Under the pieces are notes generated by a model. It did no database searches and was not told the origin of the DNA. It saw only the letters and a list, made by a program, of their open reading frames with translations. From positions 4,526,001 to 4,590,000 of the forward strand of contig LT549889.1 in the NCBI GenBank assembly GCA_900078775.1: 64,000 bases of DNA. Direction: 5' to 3'. This DNA comes from Mycolicibacterium aurum (GTDB taxonomy: Bacteria > Actinomycetota > Actinomycetes > Mycobacteriales > Mycobacteriaceae). Positions 15,640 to 24,259 of this stretch are shown piece after piece (the first letter of the stretch is position 1; every line of letters starts with the position of its first letter). A program made the translations under genes and the position numbers.

Positions 15640-16620
15640 GTGAGCCGAATGCGGGCCATCATTGCACTTTCAACCGAACGTATGACATGGCAAGAAGTTC
15701 CCGATGTCGCAGCTCACGAGGGTGAAGTTGTGATCAAGGTGGTTGCCGCGGGAGTGAACCGGGCTGATCTGCTACAGGCCGGCGGTAGCTATCCGCCGCC
15801 TCCGGGGGCCAGCGATACCCTCGGCCTGGAGGTCTCCGGCACGATCGCGGAGGTCGGGCCGGGCGTCGCCGGCTGGTCCGTCGGCCAACCGGTCTGCGCT
15901 TTGCTGGCAGGCGGGGGTTACGCAGAGTACGTCGCGGTGCCCGCCGCCCAGGTGCTGCCCGTCCCCGACGGTGTGGGATTGGTCGAGGCGGCCGCCCTGC
16001 CCGAGGTCGCGTGCACCGTCTGGTCCAACCTGATGATGACCGCGCGGTTGCGGCCCGGCGCATTACTGCTGATCCACGGCGGGGCCAGCGGAATCGGCAC
16101 GCACGCCATCCAGTTGGCGCGGGCCCTGGGCACCCGGGTCGCGGTGACCGCCGGATCGGCCGAGAAGCTCGCGGTGTGTGCCGAACTGGGCGCGGAGATG
16201 CTGATCAATTATCGCGACGAGGACTTCGCCGAGAGGGTGCGCGGGGCCGGCGGCGCCGACGTGATCTTCGACATCATGGGCGCCAAATATCTGGACCGGA
16301 ACATCGACGCCCTGGCCGACGGCGGCCGGTTGGTCATCATCGGCATGCAGGGTGGGGTGAAGGCCGAACTGAACATCGGGAAGTTGCTCGGCAAACGCGC
16401 CGGGGTGCTGGCGACCGCGCTGCGGTCCCGGCCGGTGGACGGTCCGGACGGTAAGGGCGCCATCGTCGAGCAGGTGACCGCCAATGTGTGGCCGCTGATC
16501 GCCGAGGGCCGTATCCGGCCGATCATCGGCGCCGAACTGCCGGTCGAGCAGGCCGCCGAGGCGCACCGGTTGCTCCGCGAGAGCGCCGTGACCGGCAAGG
16601 TACTGCTGCGGGTCGGCTGA
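15640..16620 (+). CDS. NAD(P)H:quinone oxidoreductase-like MDR protein
   Basis: A 326-residue zinc-free MDR enzyme of the quinone oxidoreductase (PIG3/QorA-like) group, corresponding to Rv3777. It has the N-terminal GVNRADLLQ motif, the nucleotide-binding HGGASGIGTHAIQLARALG segment (about residues 145-163), and the DVIFDIMGA strand. It likely reduces quinones or enones with NADPH in the cytosol. GTG 15640 and ATG 15649 are both possible starts and neither has a good Shine-Dalgarno. It is divergent from the MarR gene, suggesting induction by an electrophile or quinone (inference). Confidence 0.85.
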   Translation: MSRMRAIIALSTERMTWQEVPDVAAHEGEVVIKVVAAGVNRADLLQAGGSYPPPPGASDTLGLEVSGTIAEVGPGVAGWSVGQPVCALLAGGGYAEYVAVPAAQVLPVPDGVGLVEAAALPEVACTVWSNLMMTARLRPGALLLIHGGASGIGTHAIQLARALGTRVAVTAGSAEKLAVCAELGAEMLINYRDEDFAERVRGAGGADVIFDIMGAKYLDRNIDALADGGRLVIIGMQGGVKAELNIGKLLGKRAGVLATALRSRPVDGPDGKGAIVEQVTANVWPLIAEGRIRPIIGAELPVEQAAEAHRLLRESAVTGKVLLRVG

Positions 16621-16638
16621 CCACGCCCGATTACCCGG

Positions 16639-17835
16639 CTAGCCCAGCGAGGCCAGCACCCGGACCAGCTGGTCGATCTCGGCCGCGGTCGAGTAGTGCG
16701 ACAGCCCGACGGTGATCGCGCCGCCGATGTCGTCGACCCCCAGCGCGTCCAGCACGCGGGAGTGCTCGCTGTGCCCGACCAGCACCCCGTTGTCGGCCAG
16801 TCGCTGGATCACCCGCTCGGCGGGCACCCCGTCCACGACCAGGCTGAGCACCGGGATGCGTTCGGCCGGGCTGCCCAGCACCAGCACCCGCGGCAGCGAG
16901 CGCAGCGAGGCCAGCAGGTAGTTGAACAGTCGATCCAGGTAGATCGCAGCCGATTCCATCGACATCGCGAGGCGCTCGCGGCGGGAACCGGTCGCCGCCT
17001 CGTCGAGGTTGGCGAGGTATTCGATGCTGGCGACCACGCCGCCGAGCAGCCCGTACTGATGGATTCCGGTCTCCAGCCGGGCCGGCCCGCGCGCGTGCGG
17101 GTCCAGTGACACCGAGCTGAACTGCTCGATGACGGCCGGGTCGCGGAACACCAGCGCGCCGATCGGCGGGCCACCCCAGGCCACCGCGTTCAGGGCGACC
17201 ACGTCGGCGTCGATGTCGTCGATGTCGATCATCCGATAGGGCGCCGCGGCCGAGTGGTCGACGATCACCAGACCGTTGTTCTCGTGCACCAGCTTGGTCA
17301 CCGGCGTCAGATCGGTGATGGTGCCCAGCGTCGCCGAGGCCGAGGTGATGGCCGCCAGCCGGGTCGGCGGGGTGATCAGGCCTTCCCACTGGTAGCCCGG
17401 CAGCTCACCGGTCTCGATGTCGACCTCGGCCCATTTGACCTTGGCGCCGTACCGATTCGCCGCGCGCAGCCACGGCGCGATGTTGGCCTCGTCGTCCAGT
17501 CGGGACAGCACGATCTCGTAGCCCAGCCCGACCCGCACCGAGGCGGCGTCGGCCAGCGAGGTCAGCAGCACGGCCCGGTCCGCGCCGAGCACCACACCCT
17601 CGGGGTCGGCCCCGACGAAGTCGGCGACCGCCTGCCGGGCCGCGGCCAGCACCGTCGCGCTGCGCCGCGCGGCCGGGTGTGGACCTGCCGTGATCGGCTT
17701 GGAGCCGCGGAAGGCGGTCGAGACCGTGGTGGCCACCGAGTCGGGCAGCAGCATCCCGTTCTGCGCGTCGAGGTGTGCCCAGCCGTCGCCCAGCGAGGGG
17801 TGCAGCCCCCGCACCCGGGCAACGTCGTACGCCAT
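16639..17835 (-). CDS. class V aminotransferase-fold protein lacking the PLP lysine
   Basis: A 398-residue homologue of Rv3778c, with the cysteine desulfurase-like fold (LHPSLGDGWAHLDAQNG start and the PLP-Asp motif IVDHSAAAPY at about 191-200). At the place of the usual S-x-H-K-x-x-G-P motif it reads NAVAWGGPPIG (about 216-226), and the protein contains no lysine at all after residue 181. It therefore cannot form the normal PLP Schiff base. It may be a non-catalytic family member or use another chemistry. The start ATG is at 17835. Confidence 0.85.
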   Translation of the reverse strand: MAYDVARVRGLHPSLGDGWAHLDAQNGMLLPDSVATTVSTAFRGSKPITAGPHPAARRSATVLAAARQAVADFVGADPEGVVLGADRAVLLTSLADAASVRVGLGYEIVLSRLDDEANIAPWLRAANRYGAKVKWAEVDIETGELPGYQWEGLITPPTRLAAITSASATLGTITDLTPVTKLVHENNGLVIVDHSAAAPYRMIDIDDIDADVVALNAVAWGGPPIGALVFRDPAVIEQFSSVSLDPHARGPARLETGIHQYGLLGGVVASIEYLANLDEAATGSRRERLAMSMESAAIYLDRLFNYLLASLRSLPRVLVLGSPAERIPVLSLVVDGVPAERVIQRLADNGVLVGHSEHSRVLDALGVDDIGGAITVGLSHYSTAAEIDQLVRVLASLG

Positions 17836-18113
17836 GTCTGCCACCTTAGAACGTCCGTGAATCGCACAGACGAACACGCATTGGTCCAGGATCCGGCCGC
17901 CCCGCGCGGGAGGGGCCTTGATCACATCGGCAGCCATACTAATGCAGCGGGCTCGGCGATCGGGGTGCTAATCGCCCCGCCGCTGGTGGTGCGGCACACC
18001 GGTCGTCCGTGGGGTGGTGGTGCCCGACGGACTAGTGTCGCTAGACAGCTCACGGTCGTGGACGACGATTTATGACAGACGACGATCTATGGCAACGCGA
18101 CGACAGGAAAGCA

Positions 18114-18617
18114 ATGACGATCAACCCCGACGATGACGACAACGTCGAGATCCTGACCGGCGGCGCAGCGGACGAGTCCGCCGACGACGACAAGGCGCTG
18201 ACCGACCTGATCGAACAGCCCGCCAAGGTGATGCGGATCGGGACGATGATCAAGCAGCTGCTGGAGGAGGTCCGGGCGGCTCCGCTGGACGAGGCCAGCC
18301 GCAGCAAGCTGGCGCAGATCCACAGCAGCAGCATCCGCGAGCTCGAGGAGGGCCTGGCCCCCGAACTGCGCGAGGAGCTGGAGCGCCTCACGCTGCCGTT
18401 CAGCGACGAGGCGGTACCGAGCGATTCCGAGCTGCGCATCGCCCAGGCCCAGCTGGTGGGCTGGTTGGAGGGTCTGTTCCACGGCATTCAGACCGCGCTG
18501 TTCGCCCAGCAGATGGCCGCCCGCGCCCAGTTGGAGCAGATGCGTCAGCTGCCGCCGGGCATGGCCCCGCCCGGACAACGCGGTCCGGGGCATCCGGGGA
18601 CCGGGCAGTACCTGTAG
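18114..18617 (+). CDS. bpa: bacterial proteasome activator Bpa/PafE
   Basis: A 167-residue homologue of Rv3780. Bpa forms a dodecameric ring that docks on the mycobacterial 20S proteasome and stimulates ATP-independent degradation of unfolded proteins such as HspR. The long helical-bundle core (KVMRIGTMIKQLLEEVRAAPLDEASR to GLFHGIQTALFAQQMAARAQ) is highly conserved. The extreme C-terminus GQYL is the docking motif that inserts in the proteasome alpha-ring pockets. ATG 18114 has an AGGA ribosome site five bases upstream; an in-frame ATG at 18072 is the alternative. It lies just upstream of the galactan export genes with a 6-nt gap, so it may be co-transcribed with them. Confidence 0.93.
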   Translation: MTINPDDDDNVEILTGGAADESADDDKALTDLIEQPAKVMRIGTMIKQLLEEVRAAPLDEASRSKLAQIHSSSIRELEEGLAPELREELERLTLPFSDEAVPSDSELRIAQAQLVGWLEGLFHGIQTALFAQQMAARAQLEQMRQLPPGMAPPGQRGPGHPGTGQYL

Positions 18618-18623
18618 CCGCCC

Positions 18624-19460
18624 GTGTCGAACGAACCATTCATCTCCACCGAGAACGCCTGGGTGGAGTTCCCGATCTTCGATGCCAAGTCGCGGTCGCT
18701 GAAGAAGGCCTTCCTCGGGAAGGCCGGCGGCACCATCGGCCGCAACGAATCCAACGTCGTGGTCATCGAGGCGTTGCGCGACATCACCATGAACCTGCGG
18801 ATGGGCGACCGGGTCGGGTTGGTCGGCCACAACGGCGCCGGCAAGTCCACGCTGCTGCGGTTGCTCTCGGGCATCTACGAGCCGACCCGCGGCTCGGCCA
18901 CCGTCCGGGGCCGGGTGGCGCCGGTGTTCGATCTCGGAGTCGGGATGGACCCGGAGATCTCGGGGTTCGAGAACATCATCATCCGCGGGCTGTTCCTCGG
19001 CCAGACCCGCAAGCAGATGCTGGCCAAGGTCGACGAGATCGCCGACTTCACCGAACTCGGCGACTACCTGTCGATGCCGCTGCGCACCTACTCCACCGGT
19101 ATGCGGGTGCGGCTGGCGATGGGCGTGGTCACCAGCATCGACCCGGAGATCCTGCTGCTCGACGAGGGCATCGGCGCGGTCGACGCGGAGTTCATGAAGA
19201 AGGCCCGCACCCGGCTGCAGAACCTGGTGGCCCGCTCCGGAATCCTGGTCTTCGCAAGCCATTCCAACGAGTTCCTGGCCCAGCTGTGCAAGACGGCGAT
19301 GTGGGTGGACCACGGCACCATCAAGATGACCGGCGGTATCGAGGAGGTCGTCGGCGCCTACGAGGGCCCGGACGCGGCCCGGCACGTGCGTGAGGTGCTC
19401 GCCGAGAACGCGCGCGGCGATGAGTCGCTTGCGCGAAGAGCAGACAACACCGATGCCTGA
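18624..19460 (+). CDS. wzt: galactan/O-antigen ABC exporter ATPase Wzt
   Basis: A 278-residue ABC ATPase, counterpart of Rv3781. With Wzm it is thought to flip the lipid-linked galactan precursor across the plasma membrane. Visible motifs are Walker A GHNGAGKST (about residues 73-81), signature YSTGMRVRL, Walker B ILLLDEG, and the H-loop FASHS. The CDVGMGMD-like spacer (FDLGVGMDPEISG) is typical of polysaccharide exporters. There is no C-terminal carbohydrate-binding domain. Start GTG 18624. Its end overlaps glfT1 by 8 nt. Confidence 0.92.
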   Translation: MSNEPFISTENAWVEFPIFDAKSRSLKKAFLGKAGGTIGRNESNVVVIEALRDITMNLRMGDRVGLVGHNGAGKSTLLRLLSGIYEPTRGSATVRGRVAPVFDLGVGMDPEISGFENIIIRGLFLGQTRKQMLAKVDEIADFTELGDYLSMPLRTYSTGMRVRLAMGVVTSIDPEILLLDEGIGAVDAEFMKKARTRLQNLVARSGILVFASHSNEFLAQLCKTAMWVDHGTIKMTGGIEEVVGAYEGPDAARHVREVLAENARGDESLARRADNTDA

Positions 19461-20367
19461 GTCAGTGACCGCGGTCGTCGTCACGCACCGCCGGGTGGCC
19501 GAACTGTCGGTCTCATTGCAGGCCGTGTGCGGGCAGACCCGCCCGCCCGACCATCTGATCGTCGTCGACAACGACGACGATCCAGCGGTGCGCGAACTGG
19601 TGGCCGCCCAGCCGGTCGCCTCGACCTACCTCGGATCCCGTCGAAACCTCGGTGGCGCAGGAGGTTTCGCGCTCGGCATGTTGCACGCCCTGAGCCTGGG
19701 CTCGGACTGGGTGTGGCTGGCCGACGACGACGGCCGTCCGGGTGACCCGAACGTGCTGGCCACTCTGTTGGCTTGTGCGGCAAAGCATTCGCTGTCCGAG
19801 GTGTCTCCGATGGTGTGTGACCTCGACGATCCGACCCGGTTGGCGTTCCCGCTGCGGCGCGGGCTGGCCTGGCGCCGGCACGTATCCGAGCTGAAGGTCG
19901 ACGGTTCCGATGATCTGCTGCCCGGCATCGCCTCGCTGTTCAACGGCGCGCTGTTCCGCGCCGAGGCCCTGGAGGCGGTCGGCGTCCCCGATCTGCGGTT
20001 GTTCATCCGCGGCGACGAGGTCGACGTGCACCGCCGGCTGGTGTTGTCCGGCCTGCGGTTCGGCACCTGCCTGGACGCGGTGTACCTGCACCCGCAGGGC
20101 AGCGACGAGTTCAAGCCGATCCTCGGCGGACGGATGCACACTCAGTACCCGTCCGACGAGGTCAAGCGGTTCTACACCTACCGCAATCGCGGATACCTGC
20201 AGGCGCAGCGCGGGTTGGGGCGGTTGATCCCGCAGGAATGGCTGCGGTTCGGCTGGTTCTTCCTGGTGACCCGGCGCGACCCGGCGGGTCTGCGTGACTG
20301 GCTGCGACTGCGGCGGTTGGGCCGGCAGGAGAAGTTCGAGAGGTTCAAAAAGCATGACGATTCTTGA
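19453..20367 (+). CDS. glfT1: galactofuranosyltransferase GlfT1
   Basis: A 304-residue GT2-family enzyme, counterpart of Rv3782. It adds the first galactofuranose residues from UDP-Galf to the decaprenyl-PP-GlcNAc-Rha acceptor on the cytoplasmic face, starting arabinogalactan galactan. The GT-A fold shows as VTAVVVTHRR at the N-terminus, the VVDNDDDP strand, and the metal-binding WLADDDGR (about residues 94-101). The ATG at 19453 gives 304 residues, the family length; an upstream ATG at 19420 would overlap wzt more. It overlaps wzm by 14 nt, so the three genes are tightly coupled. Confidence 0.92.
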   Translation: MPESVTAVVVTHRRVAELSVSLQAVCGQTRPPDHLIVVDNDDDPAVRELVAAQPVASTYLGSRRNLGGAGGFALGMLHALSLGSDWVWLADDDGRPGDPNVLATLLACAAKHSLSEVSPMVCDLDDPTRLAFPLRRGLAWRRHVSELKVDGSDDLLPGIASLFNGALFRAEALEAVGVPDLRLFIRGDEVDVHRRLVLSGLRFGTCLDAVYLHPQGSDEFKPILGGRMHTQYPSDEVKRFYTYRNRGYLQAQRGLGRLIPQEWLRFGWFFLVTRRDPAGLRDWLRLRRLGRQEKFERFKKHDDS

Positions 20368-21184
20368 CGCCGCGGCGCAGTCCAAGACCATGGCCCGCGC
20401 GTGGGGCGATCTGCGCGCCGGGTTCAACAAGCGCGAACTGTGGCTGCACCTGGGTTGGCAGGACATCAAGCAGCGTTACCGCCGTTCGGTGCTGGGGCCG
20501 TTCTGGATCACCATCGCCACCGGCACCATGGCGGTCGCGCTCGGCGGGCTGTACTCCAAGCTGTTCAAGCTGGAACTGGCCGAGCATCTGCCCTATGTCA
20601 CGCTCGGGTTGATCATCTGGAACCTGATCAACGCGGCCATCATCGAGGGCGCGGACGTGTTCGTCGCCAACGAGGGTCTGATCAAACAGCTCCCCACCCC
20701 GCTGAGCGTGCACGTCTACCGGCTGGTGTGGCGCCAGGTGCTGCTGTTCGCGCACAACATCATCATCTTCGTGATCATCGCGATCATCTTCCCGCAGCAC
20801 TGGACCTGGACCTCGCTGGCCTTCATTCCGGCGCTGGCCCTGATCGTCGCCAATTGTGTTTGGGTGGCACTGGTTTTCGGCATCCTGGCGACCCGGTACC
20901 GCGATATCAGCCCGCTGTTGTTCAGCCTGGTGCAGTTGCTGTTCTACATGACGCCGATCATCTGGAACGACGCGACGCTGCGCCAGCAGGGCGCCGAGGG
21001 CTGGGCGAAGATCATCGAGTTCAATCCGCTGCTGCACTATGTGGACATCGTCCGGGCGCCGCTGCTGGGCGCCGATCAGGAACTGCGGCACTGGATCGTG
21101 GTCCTGGTCTGCACACTGGTGGGCTGGATCTGTGCGGCCTTCGCCATGCGCCAGTACCGGGCCCGGGTGCCGTACTGGGTCTGA
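20354..21184 (+). CDS. wzm: galactan/O-antigen ABC exporter permease Wzm
   Basis: A 276-residue ABC-2 type permease, counterpart of Rv3783 (rfbD), with about six membrane segments and the conserved cytoplasmic start (LHLGWQDIKQRYRRSVLGPFW). It partners with Wzt to export the galactan intermediate before arabinosylation in the periplasm. ATG 20354 lies inside the end of glfT1. In M. tuberculosis the next genes are an epimerase and others (Rv3784 onward); here the order breaks after this gene. Confidence 0.92.
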   Translation: MTILDAAAQSKTMARAWGDLRAGFNKRELWLHLGWQDIKQRYRRSVLGPFWITIATGTMAVALGGLYSKLFKLELAEHLPYVTLGLIIWNLINAAIIEGADVFVANEGLIKQLPTPLSVHVYRLVWRQVLLFAHNIIIFVIIAIIFPQHWTWTSLAFIPALALIVANCVWVALVFGILATRYRDISPLLFSLVQLLFYMTPIIWNDATLRQQGAEGWAKIIEFNPLLHYVDIVRAPLLGADQELRHWIVVLVCTLVGWICAAFAMRQYRARVPYWV

Positions 21185-21203
21185 TTCGCCTAACGTGCAT
21201 CCG

Positions 21204-22004
21204 GTGGGCATCTCGCTGACTGCACCGGACGGCACCGAACTCGTCGCGGAGGTCACCGGCTCGGGCCCGCCGGTCGTGTTCGTGCACGGCTCCAACGGTG
21301 GGCTGGACTCGTGGGCCGACATCGGCGCCCGGCTGACGGGCTATCAAGTGGTGCGGTACGCCCGCCGCAACCATCCGCCCAGCGGTACCGGTCCGGCGCC
21401 GAACAGCTTCGCCGTCGAGGCCGGCGATCTGCAGGCCGTCCTGGCCTCGGTCGGGCGCGCACATGTGGTGGGCGGTTCCTACGGGGCCACCGTCGCCCTG
21501 CACGCCGCACTGGCCGACAGCAGTCTCATCGCCTCGCTGGCGTTGTTCGAACCCCCGCTGCTGCAGTCGGGTCCGCATCTGGCGCCGGTCGTCGAGCAGT
21601 ATCAGCGGCTCTACGTGACGGTGCGATACGCCGACGCGCTCGAGCTGTTCCTGCGGGAGGCCGCTCAGATGCCGGCCGAACTCATCTCGGGGGGTGCGCC
21701 GATCCCCGACGACCTGATGGCCGCCATGTCCGCGCTGGCCGATCTGGAGGCGATGGCCGGCGACACCGACGACATCGGCCGGTGGGGCGCGATTGACCTC
21801 CCCGTTCTGCTGATGCAGGGCGGGCTCAGTTGGCCGCCGCTGCCGGAGGGGATGGACCGGCTGGCCGCGGTGCTGCCGCGGGCCGAGCGGGTGGTCTGGC
21901 CCGATCAATCGCATTTTGCGACCGCCACCGCGCCGGATGCGGTGGCCGCGGCCCTGCAGTCGTTCCTCGATGCGCGTGCCGGACGCAGCGACCTCGCCAC
22001 CTGA
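21204..22004 (+). CDS. alpha/beta-hydrolase fold protein
   Basis: A 266-residue alpha/beta hydrolase. The oxyanion region is VVFVHGSNG (about residues 24-32). The nucleophile elbow reads GGSYGA (Ser about 94), and the catalytic His is likely in DQSHFAT near residue 238. No signal peptide is present. The start is uncertain between GTG 21204 and GTG 21195, with no Shine-Dalgarno for either, so it may be leaderless. It follows wzm by about 20 nt in the same direction. The substrate cannot be inferred. Confidence 0.8.
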   Translation: MGISLTAPDGTELVAEVTGSGPPVVFVHGSNGGLDSWADIGARLTGYQVVRYARRNHPPSGTGPAPNSFAVEAGDLQAVLASVGRAHVVGGSYGATVALHAALADSSLIASLALFEPPLLQSGPHLAPVVEQYQRLYVTVRYADALELFLREAAQMPAELISGGAPIPDDLMAAMSALADLEAMAGDTDDIGRWGAIDLPVLLMQGGLSWPPLPEGMDRLAAVLPRAERVVWPDQSHFATATAPDAVAAALQSFLDARAGRSDLAT

Positions 22005-22102
22005 TCGACAATGTGACGGTGCTGTGGCAGGTCGGCTGACGTTATCCACAGGCGGCCTTTTCAGCGTGGCCCGCGTCACACCCGTTCGGTAGACTCGTAC
22101 AT

Positions 22103-23848
22103 ATGTTCGACACGATCGGCTTGGCGGGGATGAGTGATGAGGAGCTCATCTGCGCGCTGACGGCCGCGACCCGGTCCGAGGCGATGGCCGCCGCCGAGCG
22201 GTTGGCGTTGGTGGCCGAGGTGGCTGCCCGGCAGTGCCAGGACGAGGACGATGCGACCGCCCACGCCGTGATCGATGGCTGGGCCTTCGCGAAGGCGCAG
22301 GTCAGTGCCGCCTGCAACGTGAGCCCGTACGCGGCGAACACCCAGATGTACATCGCGGTGGCGCTGCGCGAACGGCTGCCGCTGACCGCGGCGGTGTTCG
22401 GCACCGGTGCTCTATCGGCGAAGGTGATCGGGGAGATCACCTGGCGCACCCACCTGGTCACCGACGGTGCGGCGTTGGCGTTGATCGATGCCGGGATCGC
22501 CGGGGAAGCCACCACGTACGGGGTGCTGTCCGAGGCGGCCCTGATCCGGGCGGTCGACTTCTGGGTGGAGAAATACGACCCCATCGCGGTGATCCGCTCC
22601 AAGGCCGCCGCCAAGGACCTCTACATCGAATTCGACGACCGCAACGACCCCAACGGGGTGTCGTCGTTCTGGGGACGGTTGCGCGCCACCGACCGGAAGG
22701 CCGTCGAACAACGCCTCACCGATCTGGCCGACACCGTGTGCGCCAATGATCCCCGCCCGCTGAAGGAGCGTCTCTCGGCTGCCATGGGCGCCCTCGGCAT
22801 CGTCGGCCCGTCGTTGCAGCGGCTGACCTGCCAATGCGGGAACCCCGACTGCGAAGGCAGCGGCAAAGACCCCCGCGCCACCGCGGTGATCATCTACGCG
22901 CTGACCGACCAGGTGCCCAGCACCCAGGCACGGCCCGCCCCCGAGACCGGGCCGCAGCCCACACCTGATGCACCTGAGTCGCCCGAACCGCGCCCCGCGC
23001 AGACCGACACCGAGCCCACTCCGGCACCCGCTGAACCTGAGCCCGGCTCAGAGCCTGCGGCAGACCCCGCTGCCCAGACCCCCGCAGCGCAAATACGACC
23101 CCAGCCCGCCCCCAAACCTCGCCCCGCGGCCACCATCCCGGGTGCGGGCACCGGGGTGCTGCTCGACGGCGGCATCATCCCCGCCGCCATGCTCGCCGAA
23201 CTCATCGCCACCGGCGCCACAGTCCGCCCCCTGCACGAGGTCGCCGACCTGCCCACCGAACGCCAATACCGGCCCTCGACCGCACTGACCGCATACGTCC
23301 GCATGACATCGATGACCTGCAGCTTCCCCGGCTGCACCAAACCCGCACACCGCTGCGACCTCGACCACGTCACCCCCTGGCCCGCCGGGGCCACCCACCC
23401 AGGCAACCTACGCCCGCTGTGTCGAGAACACCACCTACTCAAAACATTCCGCACCGGACCCGACGGCTGGACCATGAAAGCCCACCCCGACGGCCGCACA
23501 GAATGGACCGCCCCGACCGGACACACCTACCTCACCACCGCGGGCGCGGCGATCCTGTTCCCACACTGGAACATCCACACAAACGTCCCCCCACCCCGGC
23601 CGATCAGCCTGATCCACGACGACCACCGGGACGCCCGGATGCCCACCCGGCAACGCACCCGCGCCCAAGACCGCGAATACCGCATCAACGCCGAACGCGC
23701 ACGCAACGCCACCGAACTCGCCCTCGCACACACCACCAACAACCACACCCGCCGCGACACCCGCACCAACCAACGACCCGCACCCGGCTACTTCGACCAC
23801 GCCGGCCGGAGAGCCGGCATTGCAGACCACGACCCTCCGCCTTTCTAG
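22103..23848 (+). CDS. 13E12-repeat family DUF222/HNH endonuclease-domain protein
   Basis: A 581-residue protein of the multicopy mycobacterial 13E12 family. It has a DUF222 helical N-terminus (about 1-270), a long Pro/Ala/Glu/Thr-rich linker (about 275-345), and a C-terminal HNH nuclease domain (about 395-460). The nuclease domain shows CSFPGC, the catalytic CDLDHVTPW, and NLRPLCREHH, including the two zinc-binding Cys pairs. Family members are found at multiple positions and are associated with REP13E12 repeats. No flanking direct repeats or phage genes were recognised here. The biological role is unknown. ATG 22103. Confidence 0.88.
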   Translation: MFDTIGLAGMSDEELICALTAATRSEAMAAAERLALVAEVAARQCQDEDDATAHAVIDGWAFAKAQVSAACNVSPYAANTQMYIAVALRERLPLTAAVFGTGALSAKVIGEITWRTHLVTDGAALALIDAGIAGEATTYGVLSEAALIRAVDFWVEKYDPIAVIRSKAAAKDLYIEFDDRNDPNGVSSFWGRLRATDRKAVEQRLTDLADTVCANDPRPLKERLSAAMGALGIVGPSLQRLTCQCGNPDCEGSGKDPRATAVIIYALTDQVPSTQARPAPETGPQPTPDAPESPEPRPAQTDTEPTPAPAEPEPGSEPAADPAAQTPAAQIRPQPAPKPRPAATIPGAGTGVLLDGGIIPAAMLAELIATGATVRPLHEVADLPTERQYRPSTALTAYVRMTSMTCSFPGCTKPAHRCDLDHVTPWPAGATHPGNLRPLCREHHLLKTFRTGPDGWTMKAHPDGRTEWTAPTGHTYLTTAGAAILFPHWNIHTNVPPPRPISLIHDDHRDARMPTRQRTRAQDREYRINAERARNATELALAHTTNNHTRRDTRTNQRPAPGYFDHAGRRAGIADHDPPPF

Positions 23849-23881
23849 GGTGGCTGGTCCGCGCGCGAATGCACCGCCGTT

Positions 23882-24259
23882 CTAACGGTTTCGGGTTTCC
23901 GGCCGGGTAAACAGCCAGCAGCACAATGCGATCGGCGCCGCGGCGGCCAGGAGTGCGCCGGGAATGTGGATGGCCAGCGTCGGGCCCTCGCCGAGATACG
24001 CCTGGGCGAACGAATAGCCGAACAGCGCTGTCGCCAGCCCGGCCGCCCACCAACCGGAGCGGCGCTGCCGGGCCAGGCCGAGCATGGAGATCGCCAATGC
24101 ACCCGAAACCACGTGCAGCGCAATGGCGGCCGTGCCGTGCACGTCTTCGAGCTGATTCGATTGGACCAACTCCCCGGCCGTGATGAACAGGACCGCGACC
24201 ACGGCCACGGTCAGCGCCGCCAGACCGCGGGAGGCCCACAACCAGATCGCCGGACTCAT
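23882..24259 (-). CDS. small membrane protein, unknown function
   Basis: A 125-residue protein with about four hydrophobic segments (roughly residues 10-30, 42-62, 68-86, 93-115) and a short basic tail. No family is recognised. Its ATG overlaps the stop of the GDT1-type transporter gene as ATGA, so it is translated from the same riboswitch-led transcript and may be linked to divalent-metal handling (inference). Confidence 0.7.
   Translation of the reverse strand: MSPAIWLWASRGLAALTVAVVAVLFITAGELVQSNQLEDVHGTAAIALHVVSGALAISMLGLARQRRSGWWAAGLATALFGYSFAQAYLGEGPTLAIHIPGALLAAAAPIALCCWLFTRPETRNR

Noticed and set aside
22920..23140. Pro/Ala/Glu/Thr repeats in the DUF222/HNH gene, considered as a tandem repeat
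   Set aside because: The repeats are irregular at the DNA level and fit a disordered interdomain linker of this family.
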